Of a stretch of 10,237 bases of DNA, positions 1 to 7,029 are shown in pieces (position 1 is the first letter of the stretch; the number at the start of each line of letters is the position of its first letter). The position numbers and the translations under genes are program-made. Origin of the DNA: CAZFXZ01 sp964523165 (GTDB lineage: Bacteria; Patescibacteriota; Patescibacteriia; JACRDY01); NCBI GenBank assembly GCA_964523165.1, contig CAZFXZ010000025.1, positions 1-10,237 of the forward strand, in the 5' to 3' direction. The notes under the pieces are model-generated. The model saw nothing but the letters and a program-made list of their open reading frames with translations. It ran no database searches and was not told the DNA's origin.

Positions 1-3000
1 CTCGTTATGACACGCCAGTTTGCGGCAATACTTTGACGGAAATCGGTGAAGATTGTGACGATGGTAATACCGCCACCGGCGATGGTTGTTCAGCCTCGTG
101 TTTACATGAAGGTCCGGCTACGTCGTTGTTGGCCGCTGGTCCGATCCAAGTGGCTAAGTCAGAAAATAAAGGTCATGCCGACATCACGGCCAAGGCTGGC
201 GGTGTGTGTCAAGACAGCCTCAATACTTTTTGCTTAACCAACGCCGACTGTCCCGGTAATACCAATTGTTTATGGGATGAATACGCCAAAGCTGGCGTGG
301 CTGATCTAAATGTCGTCTGCGGTTTTAGTGAAAATGAATGTATCGCCAAGGGCGGTAATACTTTTGGCGCTGATAGTCGCGGTTGTTGTCAATTGCGTCC
401 GACCGTCCAAGCGACATATCCGCCGTCAGGCGCGACGGGAGTTTGTCGCAACACGGCCATCAACGTTGATTTTGATCAATTGATGAACCCGTCTAGTTTT
501 AGTGGAAATGTTGTAGTCGAGTACAATAACGGTACAACGCCTTGTCCGCAAACCGGCGGTGATATTTCGTGGTGGCCAACTTTTAAACAAAAAATTACTC
601 GAGTGTTTGATCAATCGGTTAGTACGGCCTTATCGGCTACGCCCTACGGTCCGGCTTGGCGACTGGCTCAAAGCGTGGTGGCTCCCGGACCAAATTTTAG
701 CCAAAACACTTGGTGTCCGATCCGCGGTACGGTCGGTCAAGAAACTTACAATCTCAATCCCGATCGATCGGCCTCGCGTTTGATTTTTAACCTGCAAGAA
801 ATTTTACCGGCCAATCGCTTGGTCCGCGTCCGCTTGGCTGATCAATTAACTTCTAGGGCCGGCGTGACTTTTGCTCACAGTGTCATAACGGGCAGTGAAT
901 ATGTCTGGCAATTTACGACCGGTGATGGAGTTTGTCGATTAAATTACGTGGCCGTCGATCCGCAACAAGCCAATTTCTTTGCTCCGGCGAATATTAGTTT
1001 AGATCCGGACAACGACCCTGACGGTCAAAAAGCTTTTAATATTTCAGCCCACACCGTTGATGGTCGTCTGATCCAATCAGTACCAGATTTATACAGTTGG
1101 ACTTGGCAATGGAACGTTAATGATGCTGGTAACTTAATAACCGATTTTGATAGTAGTTTGCCGCTAAATGGTACGAGTCAAATTTTGCGAGCCACAGGTC
1201 AAAATGGTTCGGGCGCGGTGGTTGGTGCGGCCACCATCACGGCTGATTATTCGGGTCAACAACTCGGCCAAACTTTATCGGATCAAGCTGATCTAGTAGC
1301 TTTGATGTGTGAAAATCCTTGGCCGGAGCGAGAAACTTTCCCCTTTGCTGATACGGCTGACACTCATCAGAGTATTTTCCAGACCGGTACGCACATGAAT
1401 TTTTCGACTTATTATTGTCGTGACGCCGGCCCGACCGGCCCGAGTGGTGATTTGCCGGCCCTACGTGCCGCCAACGCCCAAATCCCAGTTGGTCAAACCG
1501 GCATTTTGCGCCACGTCTTGTTGACTCACGATCAATCTGATGACGCGATTTTGTTTAGTGCCGAGACCAATCCGCAACATTTATCAGCCAAAGCTTGGTA
1601 TGCTCAACGTTTTAGCGGTAATCCATCAGATATCACCGTCGATGGTTATAAGGGCTTACGTGAAAACAACACTTACTATCTCAACACCGGCAACCTGTCA
1701 GGCTCGACCATTTACACCGGCATTTTTATTGCTTCGCAATCCAATCAATCGACAGCCACAACTCAAAATATTTTCAATCAGTTGATGACCAACCTGACCT
1801 TCAATGCCAATGTCCAAACGGATAATTTGTGTCACGGCACAGCCGACAATTCTTTGATGCAGCGTGAAGTGAAAGTTTGTAGTAATGATTTGCTCAAAAA
1901 CTGCTCTTTTGATACGGATTGCCAAGATGGTGGGGTTTGTTCAGCCGTCGTGCGCAGTTGTAGTAACCGACCCAATCAAGCTTGCGCCGTTGATAATGAT
2001 TGTTGGTGGAGTGAAACTGACAACGGCCAATGTCGCGAAGTGACTCTGAGCGAGCCAATTGGTTGTTCGGCCGATATTGATTGTTGGCGCTGCACGGCCG
2101 GGACGAGTGATTTAGTGAGCGGTCAGATTTGTGAAGTCGCAGCTCGTGATTGTCCGGGCGGGGATTGTTTCAAAGAATCTTACTGTAATAGCGACAAAGA
2201 TAAAATCGTTCGCAACGTGACACGGGCCGCCGATTTGCACGACATGCAGATTTTGCTCGATCGTTATCGTTTAGCTAATGGTAATTTCCCCAGTCTCAAT
2301 GCCGGTAGTTATGTACCCGGTTCAACTTTTGACACTTGGCCGTCTTGGCAATCAACCTTAGCCAACGAGTTGGGTCAAAAATTACCGGTTGATCCGATAA
2401 ATCAGTTTGTTGGTTGCGCTGATCCTTATAACCCGGCGACGTGTTGGGATGAAAAGGATCTCGGTTTTCAATGCCCAGCTATTTCTTACTCTTACGCCTA
2501 TCGTTACAATTCTTCATTGCCAAATAGTGATGGTCATAAAGCCAAAGTTACGGCCCAAATGGAGTTGCTGCACGGTGGTGCGGCTTTAACTTGTGGTAGT
2601 GACGCGCTCTGGGATTGTGCCGATTATGAAGAAGTTTTAAATCCAGTTTGTGAAAATTTCGCCGGGTTTGCCGTCAACGACAGCGATTATGATGGGGTGG
2701 CTAACGCCGCCGATAATTGTCCTCTGCAACCAAACGGTTATCTTAATCGCTGTACAACGCCCTATGGCGATAACTGTTGTCCGTTTGATGATCCGCAAGC
2801 CTGCTGTCCGTTTTTACCCGATGATTGGAATTATGGTGACAGTGTTAGTTTTGACGCCGATGATCCGGTAACGTTGTATTGTGGTCAGGCGGACCCCGAT
2901 CATGATGATTTGGGTACGGCTTGCGATTTGGTTTGTCCCAATAATTCGGCCAACGACCCTGATGGTGATTTTATTTGTGGCGGTGTGGCTGCTACGGCTG

Positions 3001-4460
3001 ACAATTGTCCTTACAATTACAATCCGACGCAGGTTAATAGTGACCGCACGGTTTCTTACAATTCTTCGGCCGATGATTCGCCAACTTGTTTGCTTTGGAG
3101 TAGTCCCGGTTGTCTAAACGGCGGCGGTGATGCTTGTGATCAAAACTGCTCCAGTGCCGATGCTGACGATTGTCAGCCACGTTGCGTAGCTCATGATGGT
3201 CTAACTTGGACCTGGAACGGTTTTGGTGGTCAGGCCAATTGTTGTGGCGATGATCCGAGTGAAAACAGTGGTGTAGAAATTTGCGGCGATGGTTTGGACA
3301 ATAACTGCGACGGCTTGATTGATTTTGTGCCTGATGGCGATGGCGATAATGCTTTGTGGTGCGGCTTCCCGGCTGATTGTCGAGATAATAATCCTTTTAT
3401 CGCCCCCGATTTGGCCGAACATGAAAGTAACCCCCAATCTTGCATGAAGGATTCTGACGATGATGGTTATGGCGATAGTTTTGTGGCCAGTCCCGCTCCA
3501 CCAACTGACATCGTGGCCGGTACTGACTGTAATGACAATAATAAATTTATCAATCCCGGCGCGGCCGAAATTTGCGGCGATGGTTTGGACAATGACTGTA
3601 ATGGTCGCACCGACATGAATGACGGTTGCGTGCCGGTGAGTTTAAAAATTAAGGATGTTGGAGCTGTCGATGCTGACGATTCATATTTTGTCAGACTTTA
3701 TCATCCGGCTAGCAATCAGGTCATCGACGAAATATATTGCAATGCCAGCACTAATAAATGCTATCGAGCTAATCCCAATGGGGAAGTCATTGATACCGGT
3801 TTTGTCGATGGCAATATTGATTTTAATCAAATCAAAGAAGGTGAGTATTCTCTGACTCTTTATCCGGCCGCGCCGATCGATCAAATTGGCAGTTTGGGTT
3901 TATTTCATGGCAAAAATGTGGCTTTTGCTAGTGTTGAAAATGCCGGGGCGGCTTGCACTCACAATTCACAAATGGGTTTGATGAGCGGCTTGGATCACGG
4001 CGGTCATTGTAATTTTATGAACGTTAATCAATGGTGGGGCAAGATCAGCGGTTCGGTTTGCCAAATTGGGGCTTTTGATGGCTCGGGTAACCAATTTAGA
4101 ATTTGGGGTGAAACCAAAACCAGTAATCCGCCGGCGCCTTATAGCGATCCCTACGATGCTCATATTACTGTCGGGGATGATGATTATGCTGGTTTGATGC
4201 AATGTTTCAATTTAAATACGACGACCGACAACTACACGTATTATCCAATTCGCCTCGACAGTCCGGCGGTATCTATATATTCTGTTAATAGCACCGCACC
4301 GTTTATTGTCCAAAATTATCCCGGCTATGAAATTTTGCCAAACTTTACTTTAGGGGGCGCACCGGTCAAATACGATCGAGACATTTGGTTTAAATTTAAT
4401 TTCAAAGCTTGTAGTGGTGGCTGTGATGGTGGCGGCAGTTTTGATTTTATTCCCCAATAA
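1..4460 (+). CDS. Giant Cys-rich multidomain surface protein, 5'-truncated by the window
   Basis: The reading frame is open from base 3, so the true start lies upstream; a TTG at 33 is internal. Domains in order: a DUF4215/Myxococcus-type Cys repeat (about 21-101, CGNTL..GEDCDDGNTATGDGC); a short Cys motif (201-279); an SbsA-like Ig domain (Big_5 type, about 402-935, opening YPPSGATGV and closing VWQFTTGDG); a second beta-rich, probably Ig-like segment (about 940-1310); an unassigned segment (about 1310-1840); Cys-rich repeats (about 1870-2190); a segment resembling the globular part of a GspG/type IV pseudopilin (about 2193-2598); TSP3-like Asp-rich repeats (about 2676-3030); two MopE/Stigma-type putative metal-binding repeats (about 3276-3630, EICGDGLDN); and a Cys-containing C-terminal region of unknown fold. 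The many paired cysteines and Asp loops suggest an extracellular, disulfide- and Ca-stabilised protein, perhaps an adhesin. No C-terminal anchor or sortase motif is visible. Three nt separate it from the next gene. The domain calls come from motif reading; the adhesin role is inference. Confidence 0.85.
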   Translation, partial: RYDTPVCGNTLTEIGEDCDDGNTATGDGCSASCLHEGPATSLLAAGPIQVAKSENKGHADITAKAGGVCQDSLNTFCLTNADCPGNTNCLWDEYAKAGVADLNVVCGFSENECIAKGGNTFGADSRGCCQLRPTVQATYPPSGATGVCRNTAINVDFDQLMNPSSFSGNVVVEYNNGTTPCPQTGGDISWWPTFKQKITRVFDQSVSTALSATPYGPAWRLAQSVVAPGPNFSQNTWCPIRGTVGQETYNLNPDRSASRLIFNLQEILPANRLVRVRLADQLTSRAGVTFAHSVITGSEYVWQFTTGDGVCRLNYVAVDPQQANFFAPANISLDPDNDPDGQKAFNISAHTVDGRLIQSVPDLYSWTWQWNVNDAGNLITDFDSSLPLNGTSQILRATGQNGSGAVVGAATITADYSGQQLGQTLSDQADLVALMCENPWPERETFPFADTADTHQSIFQTGTHMNFSTYYCRDAGPTGPSGDLPALRAANAQIPVGQTGILRHVLLTHDQSDDAILFSAETNPQHLSAKAWYAQRFSGNPSDITVDGYKGLRENNTYYLNTGNLSGSTIYTGIFIASQSNQSTATTQNIFNQLMTNLTFNANVQTDNLCHGTADNSLMQREVKVCSNDLLKNCSFDTDCQDGGVCSAVVRSCSNRPNQACAVDNDCWWSETDNGQCREVTLSEPIGCSADIDCWRCTAGTSDLVSGQICEVAARDCPGGDCFKESYCNSDKDKIVRNVTRAADLHDMQILLDRYRLANGNFPSLNAGSYVPGSTFDTWPSWQSTLANELGQKLPVDPINQFVGCADPYNPATCWDEKDLGFQCPAISYSYAYRYNSSLPNSDGHKAKVTAQMELLHGGAALTCGSDALWDCADYEEVLNPVCENFAGFAVNDSDYDGVANAADNCPLQPNGYLNRCTTPYGDNCCPFDDPQACCPFLPDDWNYGDSVSFDADDPVTLYCGQADPDHDDLGTACDLVCPNNSANDPDGDFICGGVAATADNCPYNYNPTQVNSDRTVSYNSSADDSPTCLLWSSPGCLNGGGDACDQNCSSADADDCQPRCVAHDGLTWTWNGFGGQANCCGDDPSENSGVEICGDGLDNNCDGLIDFVPDGDGDNALWCGFPADCRDNNPFIAPDLAEHESNPQSCMKDSDDDGYGDSFVASPAPPTDIVAGTDCNDNNKFINPGAAEICGDGLDNDCNGRTDMNDGCVPVSLKIKDVGAVDADDSYFVRLYHPASNQVIDEIYCNASTNKCYRANPNGEVIDTGFVDGNIDFNQIKEGEYSLTLYPAAPIDQIGSLGLFHGKNVAFASVENAGAACTHNSQMGLMSGLDHGGHCNFMNVNQWWGKISGSVCQIGAFDGSGNQFRIWGETKTSNPPAPYSDPYDAHITVGDDDYAGLMQCFNLNTTTDNYTYYPIRLDSPAVSIYSVNSTAPFIVQNYPGYEILPNFTLGGAPVKYDRDIWFKFNFKACSGGCDGGGSFDFIPQ
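3276..3593 (+). repeat. 27-bp exact direct repeat inside two MopE-type metal-binding motifs
   Basis: The same 27 bases occur at 3276-3302 and 3567-3593, in the same reading frame. They encode EICGDGLDN, the core of the MopE/Stigma putative metal-binding repeat. The first copy is followed by NCDG and the second by DCNG. Each repeat unit also contains a D-C-x-D-N-N stretch (DCRDNN, DCNDNN). Identity at the DNA level suggests recent duplication or gene conversion of the unit, or simple conservation of a very constrained motif. Confidence 0.8.
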
Positions 4461-4463
4461 TTT

Positions 4464-4955
4464 ATGGTCGACCAATTTACATTAAACAATCAACCAAGTT
4501 TCAACCCCCTGCCTCAGGGTCCGACTAACCGTCGAATGATTTTTGGTCTTGGGATAGCCGCTGTCGTGGTAATTGTTTTAATTATAATGTTTGTTGTGAC
4601 TAGAAAATCTGATCAGTCGGCAGTTGATCAAGTAAAATCTGATCAAGTTAGCACCGATGTTAAAATACCGACCTCGGCCGATGAAGTAAAAAATGATCAA
4701 TCTTCGACCGACCAAGTAAAAATTGAATATAGTCTGGCCACACCCGAAGCGGAAACGAAATTTTTGGTCGATAATCCCGTTACTGATTTACCGCCAGATA
4801 GTGATAATGATGGTCTGTCGGATGGCCTAGAAGCGATGTTTGGCACCAATCCTAATAACCCCGATACTGATAGTGATGGCTATCTGGATGGCGATGAAGT
4901 TAATAATGGTTACAACCCTTTAGGTGGGGGGCGAGGGATAAAACTTTTTCCTTAA
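4464..4955 (+). CDS. Single-pass membrane protein with TSP3 repeats (163 aa)
   Basis: A short cytoplasmic N-terminus (residues 1-24, ending TNRR) leads into one hydrophobic helix (about 25-46). An Asp/Gln/Ser/Lys-rich linker follows (about 47-90) with imperfect repeats of SDQ..VDQVK. Two thrombospondin type-3 type Asp loops sit near the C-terminus (about 112-151: DSDNDGLSDGLE and DTDSDGYLDGDE, then GYNPLG). These loops bind Ca2+ in known TSP3 proteins, so the C-terminal part is expected outside the membrane with N-in topology. There is no cleavable signal peptide. The ATG lies 3 nt after the upstream stop, without a Shine-Dalgarno site, which suggests translational coupling. It is the first of three similar genes in a row. 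The exact function is unknown; a Ca-stiffened stalk is inference. Confidence 0.85.
   Translation: MVDQFTLNNQPSFNPLPQGPTNRRMIFGLGIAAVVVIVLIIMFVVTRKSDQSAVDQVKSDQVSTDVKIPTSADEVKNDQSSTDQVKIEYSLATPEAETKFLVDNPVTDLPPDSDNDGLSDGLEAMFGTNPNNPDTDSDGYLDGDEVNNGYNPLGGGRGIKLFP
4604..4645 (+). repeat. Short direct repeat in the Asp/Gln linker
   Basis: AAAATCTGATCA occurs at 4604-4615 and again at 4634-4645, 30 nt apart and in frame. It encodes the K-S-D-Q part of the degenerate linker repeat just after the membrane helix of the 163-aa protein. Related but diverged copies continue to about 4725. Such a linker can change length by slippage or recombination. Confidence 0.6.
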
Positions 4956-4975
4956 ATATTATTTAAATAAAATAT

Positions 4976-5596
4976 ATGTTTGAAAATATTCCCAACAACA
5001 ATCCTACACCTCAAGTCGAGCCCGAAGATATTTTGGGTGGTGTCGACAAGACCACCCCACCGCCGCCAACTTTTAATCGTCCAGCACCGATATCGCGATC
5101 AACCATGTTGGATGGTCCAGCTACCACCGCGACTAATCCCATGATGCCACCGTCACGTTCTTACAAAGGTTTAATCACGGCTGTCATCGTAGTAATAGTT
5201 GTCGTGGGCGTGGGGGGATTGGCTTGGTATGCTTATGGCCAATATTTTAGTGCCTCACCGACGGTGGTCCCGACGACGGTCAAGACTACCACGACCGATC
5301 AAAAATCGAGCGATAAAACTACTAATCCCACTACTGTCACGACCAATCAGGCAACGGCCGATCTGGATAGCGATTCTGACGGTATCGCTGATGCTAAGGA
5401 AAAAACTCTAGGCACCGATCCTTATTCACTCGATAGTGATTTGGATGGTTTGCATGACAAGGCTGAAATAGATGTTTATAAAACCGATCCTTTAAAGCCC
5501 GATACTGACAATGATGGTTATAAGGACGGCGAAGAAGTGAAGGCCGGTTATGACCCCAATGGCCCAGGACGTTTGTTTGAAGTCCCAGCTAACTAA
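4976..5596 (+). CDS. Single-pass membrane protein with three TSP3 motifs (206 aa)
   Basis: The N-terminal 60 residues are Pro/Asn/Thr-rich and probably cytoplasmic. A hydrophobic helix follows (about 65-87, Val/Ile/Gly-rich, preceded by SRSYK). A Thr/Ser/Lys-rich linker (about 92-128) leads to three Asp-loop motifs: DSDSDGIADAKE (131-142), DSDLDGLHDKAE (153-164) and DTDNDGYKDGEE (176-187), closing with AGYDPNGPG. The plan matches the proteins before and after it, and the final motif (DTDxDGYxDGxE..GYxP) is nearly shared with the 163-aa protein, so they are paralogues. The 20-nt gap upstream is pure A/T except at its edges and has no Shine-Dalgarno site. Its likely role is as an extracellular Ca-binding stalk anchored by its N-terminal helix; partner and function are unknown. 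Confidence 0.85.
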   Translation: MFENIPNNNPTPQVEPEDILGGVDKTTPPPPTFNRPAPISRSTMLDGPATTATNPMMPPSRSYKGLITAVIVVIVVVGVGGLAWYAYGQYFSASPTVVPTTVKTTTTDQKSSDKTTNPTTVTTNQATADLDSDSDGIADAKEKTLGTDPYSLDSDLDGLHDKAEIDVYKTDPLKPDTDNDGYKDGEEVKAGYDPNGPGRLFEVPAN

Positions 5597-5599
5597 ATT

Positions 5600-6544
5600 A
5601 TGAAAATGTTTTCTTTCAAAAAAAAATCAACCGCCCCGACTCCCGTTGTTCAAGCAAGTATTGACGATAGTGCTATCCATGTCATGCCCAATCGTTACTA
5701 TCGAGTTGTCAAACCGGGCTTGAGTCATCAAACCAAAATAATTCTTTGGTCAAGTCTAGTGATCGTGTTGTTAGCCGTGTCTGCGGTGGCCAGCTGGTGG
5801 TATTTACGACCGTCACCGGCCCTGCCGGCCGTATCAGACGAGACGGTTACTACCACGCCGCCACCGACGACAAATTCCCAGACTAATTCCACCACGTCGG
5901 AAGCTACTCAGCCAGCGATTAGCGAAACGACTGATTTAACAACGCCCACGCCGGCCGCCGCCCCAACATTGACTGGCCTATTGCCGGATAGTCTTGATAC
6001 CGACAAAGATGGTTTGACTGACAATGAAGAAAAAATTTACGGTAGTGGACTCAATCGCCCCGATACCGATCGGGATACTTATCTTGATGGTCAAGAATTA
6101 ATCAATGGCTATGATCCGTTGATCGCCGGCAGTGCTCGGTTGGAATCAGCTACAACGGTTGTAAAATATGTCAGTAAATTGCAAAAATATCAATTTTTAC
6201 AACCTCGATCTTGGACATTGACGGCCAGTGATACTGAGGGCCGACAGATGAAACTTCAAGCCGATAGTGGGGAAAGTTTTGAAATAGTTGTTTTTGATAA
6301 TGCCGACAAGCTATCACTGCAAGTTTGGTTTGACAAATTTGCCGGTCAAAAAGTTGGTCGACTGATCGCCAAAGCCAATCGGCCAGAAATGATCATGACG
6401 GCTGATGAATTGACGGTTTACTTTATGTCGACCGATCAAACCCGAGTCGTGGCTGTTGATTACAACGCACCAAAAGAATTAACGGCTTTGAATTTTCGCA
6501 GTACGTTTAAGATGATTTACGGCAGTTTTGAATTTTTGCCTTAA
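5600..6544 (+). CDS. Single-pass membrane protein, TSP3 repeats plus C-terminal globular domain (314 aa)
   Basis: The cytoplasmic segment (1-45, basic start MKMFSFKKK) is followed by a membrane helix (about 46-68) and a Pro/Thr/Ser-rich linker (about 71-127). Two Asp loops follow: DTDKDGLTDNEE (133-144) and DTDRDTYLDGQE (155-166). In the second the usual Gly of DxDxDG is Thr, so Ca binding there may be weaker. Unlike its two upstream neighbours it carries about 130 further residues (about 185-314) predicted to fold as mixed alpha/beta, with YQFLQPRSW near the start and a closing F..MIYGSFEF. This is faintly like PsbP/Mog1-type lipoprotein domains, a weak guess. ATG 5600 follows the upstream stop by 3 nt; an in-frame ATG at 5606 is an alternative start. 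No Shine-Dalgarno site is seen. Confidence 0.85.
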   Translation: MKMFSFKKKSTAPTPVVQASIDDSAIHVMPNRYYRVVKPGLSHQTKIILWSSLVIVLLAVSAVASWWYLRPSPALPAVSDETVTTTPPPTTNSQTNSTTSEATQPAISETTDLTTPTPAAAPTLTGLLPDSLDTDKDGLTDNEEKIYGSGLNRPDTDRDTYLDGQELINGYDPLIAGSARLESATTVVKYVSKLQKYQFLQPRSWTLTASDTEGRQMKLQADSGESFEIVVFDNADKLSLQVWFDKFAGQKVGRLIAKANRPEMIMTADELTVYFMSTDQTRVVAVDYNAPKELTALNFRSTFKMIYGSFEFLP

Positions 6545-6547
6545 GGA
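6543..6547 (+). promoter_or_regulatory. Ribosome-binding site of ybeY
   Basis: AAGGA lies 7 nt before ATG 6555 and overlaps the stop codon of the upstream gene. It selects ATG 6555 over an in-frame TTG at 6528 that lies inside the upstream gene. It is one of only two clear Shine-Dalgarno sites in the window. Confidence 0.75.
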
Positions 6548-6554
6548 TCTAAAC

Positions 6555-7010
6555 ATGCTGACATTGGAGTTGATAAAAAAAGTCCCGGCTCCGTGGTCGA
6601 CAATCAAGGTAAAAAAGGTTGTCAGCACCGCCTTGCGGGTTGCTGATTTTAATAAGTCTGGTCAACTGACGGTTAGTTTGGTTAGCGGGGCCGATATTCG
6701 TCATTTAAACAAAAAATATCGTTTTCAAGATAAAGTTACCGATGTTTTGAGCTTTCCGTTATTAACTAAGGACTTTCAAGCTTGGCCCGGCCAACCGCTG
6801 GAATTGGGGGACATTGTGATTTGCTATCCGCAGATTGTTCGTCAGGCCAAAACTTTCAAACGTTCTGTCCAATATGAATTTTGTTTGATGTTGGTCCATG
6901 GCACACTTCATTTGCTGGGCTATGATCATGAACGAAGTGCCAAACAAGAGAAGGTTATGACGACATTGACCAATCAGGCTTTAAGTCTCTTGGGTTTTAA
7001 AACTGACTAG
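6555..7010 (+). CDS. ybeY: Endoribonuclease / rRNA maturation factor YbeY
   Basis: The 151-aa product has the usual YbeY length. It carries the family's zinc-binding signature HGTLHLLGYDH, with the three histidines at residues 115, 119 and 125, and the conserved DVLSFP segment (63-68) and LGDIVIC segment. YbeY is a metal-dependent single-strand endoribonuclease involved in 16S rRNA 3'-end maturation and ribosome quality control in the cytoplasm. ATG 6555 is chosen because AAGGA precedes it at ideal spacing; a TTG at 6528 would add nine residues but overlaps the upstream gene. The gene is probably cotranscribed with the surface-protein genes. The ftsA promoter lies across its 3' end. The stop is TAG. 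Confidence 0.95.
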   Translation: MLTLELIKKVPAPWSTIKVKKVVSTALRVADFNKSGQLTVSLVSGADIRHLNKKYRFQDKVTDVLSFPLLTKDFQAWPGQPLELGDIVICYPQIVRQAKTFKRSVQYEFCLMLVHGTLHLLGYDHERSAKQEKVMTTLTNQALSLLGFKTD

Positions 7011-7018
7011 TGTATAAT
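6990..7018 (+). promoter_or_regulatory. Promoter of ftsA, giving a near-leaderless mRNA
   Basis: A perfect -10 box TATAAT lies at 7013-7018, with TTGGGT at 6990-6995 as -35 (TTG conserved) and a 17-nt spacer. The predicted transcription start is near 7025, only about 5 nt before ATG 7030. No Shine-Dalgarno site lies in the gap. The -35 lies inside ybeY. Confidence 0.7.
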
Positions 7019-7029
7019 AAGTAGCGTTT

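Noticed and set aside
33..35. TTG at 33 as the start of the giant gene.
   Set aside because: The frame is open back to base 3 and the upstream codons complete the Cys repeat (V-C-G-N-T-L), so the gene begins before the window.
1..4460. UGA recoded as Gly, as in Gracilibacteria and Absconditabacteria.
   Set aside because: All real genes are complete without in-frame TGA and stop at TAA or TAG, with normal GGN glycine codons throughout.
4956..4975. A/T-only near-palindrome around ATTTAAAT before the 206-aa gene, with TATTAT (4957-4962) as a possible -10.
   Set aside because: No -35 at suitable spacing (AGGGAT there), and any A/T-only 20-mer yields such matches. Cotranscription with the upstream gene is simpler.
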